7,925 nucleotides of DNA from Pseudomonadota bacterium. GTDB taxonomy: Bacteria > Pseudomonadota > Alphaproteobacteria > Caulobacterales > Caulobacteraceae. The stretch lies in contig JAEYQX010000022.1 of assembly GCA_023409795.1 (NCBI GenBank), positions 1 through 7,925 of the forward strand, read 5' to 3'. The notes below the pieces were generated by a model. That model did no database searches. It was not told the origin of the DNA and worked only from the letters and a program-made list of their open reading frames with translations. Position numbers and translations under genes: made by a program. Positions within the stretch are counted from its first letter, which is position 1; every line of letters starts with the position of its first letter. This document shows positions 1 to 5,945 of this stretch, in pieces.

Positions 1-10
1 CTGGAAGAGC

Positions 11-101
11 GACCGGGGGACCCAGCGGTGCCGATAGGCGAAATCTCCACGCTCACCGATGGACAGGGTCACGCTCTCGCGTGCCGCTGGGTCCCCCGGT
101 C
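11..101. repeat. 18-bp perfect inverted repeat with 55-nt spacer
   Basis: The arms at 11-28 and 84-101 are exact reverse complements over 18 bp (GACCGGGGGACCCAGCGG against CCGCTGGGTCCCCCGGTC). The 55-nt spacer (29-83) contains no ORF that I can support, and the heptamer CACGCTC occurs in it twice (49-55 and 70-76). Read on the minus strand, the structure begins 4 nt after the stop codon of the GIY-YIG gene, so its transcript could fold into a strong stem there. No T-run follows, so I do not call it an intrinsic terminator. GC-rich palindromes of this kind are common as dispersed intergenic repeats in alphaproteobacteria. Membership in such a family is inference. Confidence 0.75.
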
Positions 102-105
102 TCCG

Positions 106-435
106 CTATGCTTCGCCGGAGGATGACGGTGGGGTGGGATACCAGTCGGCGGCGAGGTCTAGCCAATCGGGGTTGGCGCGTTCGATCAGGGCCAGCTTCC
201 AGTCACGCAGACATTTCTTGAGGCGGCGCTCGCGGCGAACGGCCGTCAGCAAAGTCTCGTGCGGCTCGAACCAGACAAGGCGGGTGCAGCCGAACTGCGC
301 ACTAAAGCCCTCGAAGGTTTGCACCCTGTGCTGCCAGACGCGGGCGTAAAGGTTCGAGGTTGAGCCTGTGTAGAGGGTGCCATTGCGACCGCTCGCCATG
401 ATGTAGACAGCGATAAAGGGGCCGCGCTCGCTCAT
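106..435 (-). CDS. Small orphan GIY-YIG nuclease-domain protein
   Basis: This 109-residue protein is essentially one GIY-YIG endonuclease domain. The GIY equivalent is VYI (10-12) and the YIG equivalent is YTG (22-24). Arg32 and His36 follow in ARVWQHR. The metal-binding glutamate is probably Glu69 in the basic helix AVRRERRLKK, and the family-typical NPDWLDL lies at 88-94. All catalytic positions appear present, so the gene looks functional. Single-domain GIY-YIG proteins of this type (UPF0213/YhbQ-like) are widespread, are probably DNA nucleases, and have no settled role. Starting at Met13 would remove the first core strand, so the start at 435 is preferred. No Shine-Dalgarno sequence is visible, and the start codon touches a 15-bp palindrome. 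The last codons (PSSSGEA) lie in a dispersed repeat that recurs inverted upstream of the gene. No other recombination gene is nearby. Confidence 0.85.
   Translation of the reverse strand: MSERGPFIAVYIMASGRNGTLYTGSTSNLYARVWQHRVQTFEGFSAQFGCTRLVWFEPHETLLTAVRRERRLKKCLRDWKLALIERANPDWLDLAADWYPTPPSSSGEA
114..129 (-). repeat. Inverted-repeat copy inside the 3' end of the GIY-YIG gene
   Basis: Read on the minus strand, this is CCGTCATCCTCCGGCG, identical over 16 bp to the plus-strand copy at 464-479. It encodes residues PSSSG near the C-terminus of the GIY-YIG protein. The two copies frame the gene in opposite orientations, about 334 bp apart. Confidence 0.75.
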
Positions 436-449
436 ATAGCGACGCTATA
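435..449. promoter_or_regulatory. 15-bp palindrome at the GIY-YIG start codon
   Basis: TATAGCG-A-CGCTATA is a perfect 7+1+7 palindrome covering the 14 nt upstream of the GIY-YIG start plus the A of its ATG. The one-base centre makes an RNA hairpin with full arms impossible, so it fits better as a duplex protein-binding site such as an operator. Its TATAGC half could also serve as a -10 element for a transcript with little or no leader, which would fit the lack of a Shine-Dalgarno sequence. Both functions are inference. Confidence 0.4.
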
Positions 450-463
450 CCGCATTTCCACGC

Positions 464-479
464 CCGTCATCCTCCGGCG
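464..479 (+). repeat. Inverted-repeat copy upstream of the GIY-YIG gene
   Basis: CCGTCATCCTCCGGCG is a perfect 16-bp reverse-complement match to 114-129. It lies between the GIY-YIG start and clpB and runs directly into the hairpin repeat at 486-508, so the two may be one composite element. Confidence 0.75.
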
Positions 480-485
480 TTGCCA

Positions 486-508
486 CCTTCTCCCGCGAGG
501 GGAGAAGG
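486..508. repeat. Hairpin repeat 3' of clpB
   Basis: CCTTCTCCC (486-494) and GGGAGAAGG (500-508) are perfect 9-bp arms around a 5-nt loop. On the clpB strand the hairpin begins 14 nt after the stop codon and could protect or end the clpB mRNA, but no T-run follows. From memory, CTTCTCCC...GGGAGAAG hairpins next to GCCACC are a common dispersed intergenic palindrome in Caulobacterales and Rhizobiales. Confidence 0.7.
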
Positions 509-522
509 GACATTGGGGCGAG

Positions 523-3111
523 TTAATGCACCTGGGGTTTGCCGATTTGGAGGCCGTCTTCGCTGGCGGAGACGTGGACGACGGAGCCGTCGGTGAACTC
601 GCCGGCGAGGAGCTTGCGGGCCATCGGGTCGACCAGTTGTTTCTGGATGACGCGTTTCAGCGGGCGGGCGCCGTAGACGGGGTCGTAGCCCTTCTCGGCG
701 AGCCAGTTGAGGGCGCTGTCGTCCAGGGCGAGCGTCAGGCGGCGCTCGGCCATCAGGGCTTCCAGCCGCTTGAGCTGGATGCGGACGATGCCGCCCATCT
801 GTTCGCGGCCGAGGCGTTTGAACAGGATGATCTCGTCGATCCGGTTCAGGAACTCGGGCCTGAAGTGGCTGCGGACCACCTCCATCACCGGCTCGCGCAC
901 GGCCTCGACATCATCGCCCTCGCCCTGATTGGCAAGGAACTCCGACCCCATGTTGGAGGTCATGATGATGAGGGTGTTCTTGAAGTCGATGGTGCGGCCC
1001 TGACCGTCGGTCAGGCGGCCGTCGTCCAGCACCTGAAGCAGGATGTTGAAGACGTCCGGGTGGGCCTTTTCGACCTCGTCGAACAGGATGACCTGATAGG
1101 GGCGACGGCGCACGGCCTCGGTCAGGGCACCGCCCTCGTCGTAACCGACATAGCCCGGAGGGGCACCGATCAGGCGGCTGACCGAGTGTTTCTCCATGTA
1201 TTCGGACATGTCGATGCGGGTGATGGCGCTGTCGTCGTCGAACAGGAATTCGGCCAGGGCCTTGGTCAGCTCGGTCTTGCCCACGCCCGTCGGGCCGAGG
1301 AAGAGAAAGGAGCCGATCGGCTTGTTCGGGTCGTTCAGGCCCGCACGCGCGCGGCGCACGGCGTCGGACACGGCCGCCAGCGCGTCGTCCTGACCGACGA
1401 CGCGGGCGCGCAGGGCGTCCTCCATCACCAGCAGCTTTTCACGCTCGCCTTCCAGCATCTTGTCGACGGGAACGCCGGTCCAGCGCGAGACGACGGCGGC
1501 GATCTGTTCGGCGTCGACGACCTCTGCGGCAAGGGCCGAGGCCTTCTCTTCCTCGTTGGCCTGGGCCTCTTCGAGCTGGCGTTCCAGTTGCGGGATCTGG
1601 CCGTAGGCGATTTCTGACGCGCGGGCGAGATCGCCTGCGCGCTGGGCATTGGTCAGTTCCAGACGCAGGCGGTCCAGCGTCTCGCGCAGCTGGGCCGACT
1701 GGCCGACCTTGTCCTTGGCGGCCTTCCACTGGCCGGTCATGTCGTCGGACTGGGCCTGAAGGTCGGCGATCTCGTCCTCGAGTTTTTCCAGACGGTGGCG
1801 CGAGGCGTCGTCGTCTTCCTTCAGGAGCGCTTCGCGCTCGATCTTGAGCTGGACCAGACGGCGGTCGATTTCGTCCAGCGCCTCGGGCTTGGAGTCCACG
1901 GCCATGCGCACGCGGCTGGCGGCTTCGTCCACCAGGTCGATGGCCTTGTCCGGCAGGAAGCGGTCGGTGATGTAGCGGTTCGACAAGGTGGCCGCGGCCA
2001 CGATGGCACTGTCGCTGATGCGCACGCCGTGGTGGACCTCGTACTTCTCCTTCAGGCCGCGCAGGATGGAGACGGTGTCCTCGACCGTCGGTTCGTCCAC
2101 CACCACGGGCTGGAAGCGGCGGGCAAGCGCGGCGTCCTTTTCGATGTATTTGCGGTATTCATCCAGCGTGGTGGCGCCGACGCAGTGCAGCTCGCCACGG
2201 GCCAGGGCCGGTTTCAGCAGGTTGGACGCATCCATCGCGCCGTCGGTTTTGCCTGCCCCCACCAGAGTGTGCATCTCGTCGATGAAAAGGACGATCTGGC
2301 CTTCGGCGGCGGCGACCTCGTTGAGGACGGCTTTCAGGCGTTCCTCGAACTCGCCACGGTATTTGGCACCGGCGATCAGCGCGCCCATGTCGAGGGCGAG
2401 GACCTTCTTGTCCTTCAGGCTTTCGGGCACGTCGCCGTTGACGATGCGCAGGGCCAGCCCCTCGACGATGGCGGTCTTGCCGACGCCGGGTTCACCGATC
2501 AGGACGGGGTTGTTCTTGGTGCGGCGGGCCAGAACCTGGATGGTGCGGCGGATTTCCTCGTCGCGGCCGATCACCGGATCGACCTTGCCGTCCGAGGCGG
2601 CCAGCGTCAGGTCGCGGGCATAACGTTTCAGGGCGTCATAGCCGTCTTCGGCGCTGGCGCTGTCGGCGGTCTTGCCCTTGCGCATGTCGGCGATGGCGGT
2701 GTCCATCCGGGCCGGCGTGACGCCGACGGCTTTCAGGATGTTGGCGGCCACGCCCCCTTCGTGGGCCAGCGCGGCCAGGAGGCGTTCGGTCGTGACGAAG
2801 GCGTCGCCGGCGGCCCTGGCGTCTTCTTCGGCCCTGGCGAGGACGCGGGCGGTGTCACCGTCCATATAGAGCTGGCCCGAGCCGCCCGTGACCTGCGGGC
2901 GCTTCTTGAGGGCGGTTTCGATGTCGGTGACGGCGCGGTTGGCGTCACCACCGGCCTGGGTGATCAGGTTGCGGGCCAGGCCGTCGCGTTCCTCGAGCAG
3001 CACCTTCAGGATGTGCTCGGGCGCGAACTGCTGGTGGCGGCGGGCCAGTGCCAGCGACTGGGCCGACTGGATCGCCTGTTTGGCGCGGTCGGAATATTGG
3101 TCGATGTTCAT
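523..3111 (-). CDS. clpB: ATP-dependent protein disaggregase ClpB
   Basis: ClpB is a cytosolic hexameric AAA+ chaperone that pulls polypeptides out of aggregates together with DnaK/DnaJ/GrpE. The 862 residues match the usual ClpB length of about 857. Order: Clp N-domain (about 1-146), AAA1 with Walker A GEPGVGKT (206-213), pore-loop KYRG (250-253, Tyr251), Walker B ending IDE (Glu279) and ARRF arginines (331-332). The coiled-coil M-domain (about 400-525) is full length, which separates ClpB from ClpA and ClpC. AAA2 has Walker A GPTGVGKT (606-613), pore-loop GYVG (653-656), Walker B VILFDE (674-679), the arginine-finger region FLNRIDE (Arg757) and sensor-2 GARPLKR (814-820). All key residues are present with no frameshift. 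The start is supported by AGGGG (3119-3123) 7 nt upstream. The gene is divergent from the BCCT transporter gene and probably heat-shock regulated. Confidence 0.98.
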   Translation of the reverse strand: MNIDQYSDRAKQAIQSAQSLALARRHQQFAPEHILKVLLEERDGLARNLITQAGGDANRAVTDIETALKKRPQVTGGSGQLYMDGDTARVLARAEEDARAAGDAFVTTERLLAALAHEGGVAANILKAVGVTPARMDTAIADMRKGKTADSASAEDGYDALKRYARDLTLAASDGKVDPVIGRDEEIRRTIQVLARRTKNNPVLIGEPGVGKTAIVEGLALRIVNGDVPESLKDKKVLALDMGALIAGAKYRGEFEERLKAVLNEVAAAEGQIVLFIDEMHTLVGAGKTDGAMDASNLLKPALARGELHCVGATTLDEYRKYIEKDAALARRFQPVVVDEPTVEDTVSILRGLKEKYEVHHGVRISDSAIVAAATLSNRYITDRFLPDKAIDLVDEAASRVRMAVDSKPEALDEIDRRLVQLKIEREALLKEDDDASRHRLEKLEDEIADLQAQSDDMTGQWKAAKDKVGQSAQLRETLDRLRLELTNAQRAGDLARASEIAYGQIPQLERQLEEAQANEEEKASALAAEVVDAEQIAAVVSRWTGVPVDKMLEGEREKLLVMEDALRARVVGQDDALAAVSDAVRRARAGLNDPNKPIGSFLFLGPTGVGKTELTKALAEFLFDDDSAITRIDMSEYMEKHSVSRLIGAPPGYVGYDEGGALTEAVRRRPYQVILFDEVEKAHPDVFNILLQVLDDGRLTDGQGRTIDFKNTLIIMTSNMGSEFLANQGEGDDVEAVREPVMEVVRSHFRPEFLNRIDEIILFKRLGREQMGGIVRIQLKRLEALMAERRLTLALDDSALNWLAEKGYDPVYGARPLKRVIQKQLVDPMARKLLAGEFTDGSVVHVSASEDGLQIGKPQVH

Positions 3112-3118
3112 TCGGTTT

Positions 3119-3123
3119 CCCCT
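3119..3123 (-). promoter_or_regulatory. clpB ribosome binding site
   Basis: On the minus strand AGGGG, within GAAGGGGA, lies 7 nt before the ATG at 3111. It fixes the clpB start. Confidence 0.75.
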
Positions 3124-3177
3124 TCAGAGGCGGAAGTGTTGAACAGTGCCTTCCTGGAAGCACACCGTCCCTGATCC

Positions 3178-3207
3178 AGATGTAGGAACCCGCCAGAGCT
3201 CCTCAAG
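3178..3207 (-). promoter_or_regulatory. Candidate sigma-32 (RpoH) promoter of clpB
   Basis: On the minus strand CTTGAG (3202-3207) is followed after 15 nt by CCTACATCT (3178-3186). This resembles the alphaproteobacterial heat-shock pattern of CTTG at -35 and a C-rich CCCCATNT-like -10. Transcription would start near 3170, giving a leader of about 60 nt. clpB is a classical RpoH target, so the location is right. The -10 match is imperfect, and a GANTC site lies 11 nt upstream at 3219-3223. Confidence 0.5.
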
Positions 3208-3256
3208 GTCCCGGCGAAGAATCGGAACCTTTGCCGTCAGGCCCGGTTCATGCGCC

Positions 3257-5161
3257 ATGGTTTCTTCTCACAAGCGCACCTTTATCGGTGCCAGCACGGT
3301 CATCGGGCTTCTGCTCGTGACCGCCCTTGTCGCGCCCGATCTGACGGATCAGGTGTTCGGGGCCGCCCAGGCCTGGACCATCGACACCTTTGGCTGGCTC
3401 TATGTCTCGGCCACGGTGATCTTCCTGGTGCTGATCGTCGCCCTGGCGGTCGGTCCCATGGGACGGCTGAAGCTGGGGCCCGATGATGCCGAGCCGGATT
3501 TTCCCTTTGTGTCCTGGGTCGCCATGCTGTTCGCCGCCGGCATGGGCATCGGCCTGATGTATTTCGGTGTGGCCGAGCCGGTGCAGCATTACATCACGCC
3601 GCCCGATGTCGAGCCCGGCACTGTCGAGGCCGCGCGCGAGGCCATGGGCATCACCTATACGCACTGGGGCTTTCATGGCTGGGCCATCTATGGCCTGGTC
3701 GGCCTGGCCCTGGGCTATTTCAACCACCGCAAGGGACTGCCGCTGGGGATGCGGTCCGTCTTCCATCCGCTGATCGGGGACCGCATCTATGGGCCGATCG
3801 GGGACCTGATCGACATCTTTGCCATCTGCGGCACCCTGTTCGGCATCTCGACCTCGCTGGGCCTGGGCGTCAGCCAGATCGTCAGCGGCCTGAGCGCGGT
3901 CTTTGGCCTGCCGAACACGCCGTGGATGCAGGTGCTGCTGATCTTCATCGTCGTGGGCATGGCCACGGTGTCAGTGCTGTCGGGCGTCGGCAAGGGGGTG
4001 CGGCGGCTGTCCGAGCTGAACCTGGTCATCGCCGTCTGCCTGATGCTGTTCATCCTGCTGGCCGGGCCGACGCTGTTCCTGATCCGGGCCTATGTGCAGA
4101 ACTTTGGCCTTTATCTGGACCACTTCGTCATGCGCAGCTTTACCCTCTATGCCTATGAGCCGCGGGCATGGCTGGCGGACTGGACTCTGTTCTACTGGGC
4201 CTGGTGGATTTCCTGGTCGCCCTTCGTGGGCCTGTTCATCGCCCGCATCTCGCGCGGGCGCACGGTGCGCGAGTTCATCATCAGCGTGATGACCGTGCCG
4301 GTCTTCTTCACCTTCCTCTGGATGACGGTCTTTGGCAACTCGGCCCTGGCGCTGGACATGGGCCCGGCCCAGGGAGCCATCGCCCAGGCGGTGCAGAACG
4401 ACCTGTCGACGGCCCTGTTCACCTTCCTGGAATACTTCCCCCTGCCCATGGTGACATCCCTGCTGGCGATTGCCCTGGTCATGGTCTTCTTCGTGACCTC
4501 GGCTGATTCAGGGGCCCTGATCCTGGCCAATCTGTCGGCACCCAATGTCGATGGCGATGCACCCAGGTGGATGCGAATCTACTGGGCGGCGGCCCTGGCC
4601 CTGGTGTCGGCCGCCCTGCTGCTGGCAGGCGGGCTGTCAGCCCTGCAGACCGCGACCCTGCTGGCCGCCCTGCCCTTTGCGCTGATCCTGCTGATGATGG
4701 GCTTCAACCTGGTGCGTCAGATGAATGCCGACCTGAGCGGGGATGTCATCGAACAGGCCGGTGCCCCGCTGGGGGCCAGGCTGAAGCTGATCTTTGCCCC
4801 GGCCACCCGGCCCCAGATCCTGGCCCAGATCGCCACCACGGCGGCCCCGGCCCTGGAAGAGGTCCATGCGGCCTTCCGTGCCAACTCCGAGATCGCCCAG
4901 CTGGAAAGTGCCGAGGACCGGGTGTCCCTGACCATCGAGAACGAGCGCGGGCCGTCCTTCCACTATACGGTCCAGGCACGGTCGCGACCCCTGCCTGCTC
5001 TGACGGCCACCGAGGCCCGACTGAACCAGAGGGCGATGGAGTGGCGCATGGTGACGGCCAGCAGCGACAGCCGCCGCGCCCACGACATTACCGGCTTTAC
5101 CCGCGAAAAGATCGTCGCTGACGTCCTGGACCACCTGCATCGCTGGCGCGCGGCCCTGTAG
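3257..5161 (+). CDS. BCCT family (BetT-like) betaine/choline/carnitine transporter
   Basis: This is an inner-membrane secondary transporter of the LeuT fold that imports quaternary-ammonium osmolytes. The 634-residue protein has about 12 hydrophobic segments between residues 10 and 490. BCCT hallmarks are the glycine stretch GMGIG (95-99) followed by YFGVAEP, HWGFHGWAIY (136-145), the tryptophan-rich signature YWAWWISWSPF (313-323) with IARISRGRTVREF, and TSADSGA (414-420). Residues matching the BetP Na2 sodium site (as I recall it) are present: Ala93, Met96, Phe411, Thr414 and Ser415. This suggests sodium coupling. A cytosolic tail of about 145 residues ending in DITGFTREKIVADVLDHL resembles the BetT tail implicated in osmotic control. 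The reading frame is open upstream to 3146, but residues before Met3257 look non-native. The chosen start lacks a clear Shine-Dalgarno sequence, so the start is moderately certain. Whether it carries choline or betaine is not decided. Confidence 0.93.
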   Translation: MVSSHKRTFIGASTVIGLLLVTALVAPDLTDQVFGAAQAWTIDTFGWLYVSATVIFLVLIVALAVGPMGRLKLGPDDAEPDFPFVSWVAMLFAAGMGIGLMYFGVAEPVQHYITPPDVEPGTVEAAREAMGITYTHWGFHGWAIYGLVGLALGYFNHRKGLPLGMRSVFHPLIGDRIYGPIGDLIDIFAICGTLFGISTSLGLGVSQIVSGLSAVFGLPNTPWMQVLLIFIVVGMATVSVLSGVGKGVRRLSELNLVIAVCLMLFILLAGPTLFLIRAYVQNFGLYLDHFVMRSFTLYAYEPRAWLADWTLFYWAWWISWSPFVGLFIARISRGRTVREFIISVMTVPVFFTFLWMTVFGNSALALDMGPAQGAIAQAVQNDLSTALFTFLEYFPLPMVTSLLAIALVMVFFVTSADSGALILANLSAPNVDGDAPRWMRIYWAAALALVSAALLLAGGLSALQTATLLAALPFALILLMMGFNLVRQMNADLSGDVIEQAGAPLGARLKLIFAPATRPQILAQIATTAAPALEEVHAAFRANSEIAQLESAEDRVSLTIENERGPSFHYTVQARSRPLPALTATEARLNQRAMEWRMVTASSDSRRAHDITGFTREKIVADVLDHLHRWRAAL

Positions 5162-5185
5162 GGCGTTCGGACCGCTTGAAGGACG

Positions 5186-5208
5186 CCGGTCGGTCGGCCT
5201 ATGACCGG
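5186..5208 (+). other. Small hairpin upstream of the lysE-family gene
   Basis: CCGGTC (5186-5191) pairs with GACCGG (5203-5208). An alternative register pairs CGGTC at 5191-5195 with GACCG at 5203-5207. It sits in the 68-nt gap between the BCCT stop and the next gene, 11 nt before the GGAG ribosome binding site. There is no T-run, so it is a weak candidate for a terminator or an mRNA processing or translation-control element. Confidence 0.3.
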
Positions 5209-5229
5209 AGGCTGGTGGGGGAGAATGCC

Positions 5230-5865
5230 ATGCCAGGCTTGCCGGTTGAGATGGCCCAGCTGCTGCCCTTTGTGGCGGCGGTCATCCTGATGGAGATCAC
5301 GCCCGGCCCCAACATGGGCTGGCTGGCCCTGGTGTCGCTGTCGCAGGGGCGGGCGGCGGGGCTGGCGGCCGTGGCCGGGATCACCCTGGGCCTGACCCTG
5401 TGGATGGTGGCAGCGGCCTTTGGCCTGACCGAGGTCGTGCTGCGCTGGCCCGCGCTTTACCAGACGATCCGCTGGGCCGGGGTGGCCTTCCTGCTCTACC
5501 TGGCCTGGGATGCCTGGCGCAGCACCAGCACGGAGGCGGGCCAGACACCGGTGCCCGCCCGCCAGCGCCAGCTGTTCCGGCGGGGCCTGATCGGCAACCT
5601 GCTGAATCCCAAGGCGGCCCTGCTCTATGTCGTCCTGCTGCCCGGCTTCATCCGCGCCGAGCAGGGCTCGCTGCTGGCCCAGGCCCTGTTGCTGGGGGCG
5701 GTCCATGTCGTTGTCAGCATCATCGTCCACTCGGCCATTGTCCTGACCGCCTCGGGGGCCGGGGCCAGCCTGGTGAGCCGCAGCCAGGGGCCGGTGGTGC
5801 GCGCCCTGATGGCGCTGAGCCTGGTGGCCATCGCCGCGTGGACGGCCTGGGAGACCCGCCTATGA
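5230..5865 (+). CDS. LysE/RhtB family amino-acid exporter
   Basis: This 211-residue inner-membrane protein has about six hydrophobic segments. The LysE-superfamily N-terminal signature is clear: ITPGPNMGWLALVSLSQGR (23-41) followed by AAGLAAVAGITLG. The second family block is GLIGNLLNPKAALLYVVLLPGF (119-140). The length is normal for the family (about 200-215). Members export amino acids such as lysine, homoserine, threonine or cysteine metabolites by proton exchange. The substrate cannot be read from this sequence. The frame is open to an ATG at 5176, but the ATG at 5230 has GGAG (5220-5223) 6 nt upstream and places the first membrane segment correctly. The gene follows the BCCT gene by 68 nt on the same strand and could share its transcript. 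Its stop codon lies in a short tandem duplication. Confidence 0.93.
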   Translation: MPGLPVEMAQLLPFVAAVILMEITPGPNMGWLALVSLSQGRAAGLAAVAGITLGLTLWMVAAAFGLTEVVLRWPALYQTIRWAGVAFLLYLAWDAWRSTSTEAGQTPVPARQRQLFRRGLIGNLLNPKAALLYVVLLPGFIRAEQGSLLAQALLLGAVHVVVSIIVHSAIVLTASGAGASLVSRSQGPVVRALMALSLVAIAAWTAWETRL

Positions 5866-5874
5866 GACCCGCCT
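5851..5874 (+). repeat. 13-bp-period tandem duplication over the lysE-family stop
   Basis: GAGACCCGCCT occurs at 5851-5861 and again at 5864-5874, a 13-nt period. The first copy encodes the C-terminal ETRL and the second overlaps the TGA at 5863-5865. Removing one copy would still give ETRL followed by TGA, so the duplication leaves the protein unchanged. Confidence 0.7.
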
Positions 5875-5945
5875 GTGAACCCCGCTTGGTGGACAGCGCC
5901 CCTGTCTGCGCGATAGCGTCACCGTTCTGTATTCGGAGCCTGCCC

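Noticed and set aside
59..349. Plus-strand frame of 96 codons across the GIY-YIG gene
   Set aside because: It is antisense to the GIY-YIG domain and has an Arg/Ser-rich product with no family resemblance.
526..1617. Plus-strand open frame of 363 codons opposite the clpB 3' half
   Set aside because: This is an antisense shadow of ClpB with no motif and composition typical of reverse-strand GC-rich frames.
1795..3174. Long plus-strand open frame (459 codons) opposite clpB
   Set aside because: It is the antisense of a strongly conserved clpB coding region. The product is low-complexity G/A/V/D-rich with no recognisable domain, as expected from GC-rich codon bias.
3146..3256. Upstream extension of the BCCT gene from an ATG at 3146
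   Set aside because: The 37 extra residues are polar and arginine/serine-rich, unlike BCCT N-termini, and they overlap the clpB promoter. Met at 3257 gives a normal start just before the first membrane segment.
5400..5945. Frame continuing upstream of the serine hydrolase to 5400
   Set aside because: It lies in another frame of the lysE-family gene, and the hydrolase signal peptide and ribosome binding site clearly begin at 5935-5946.
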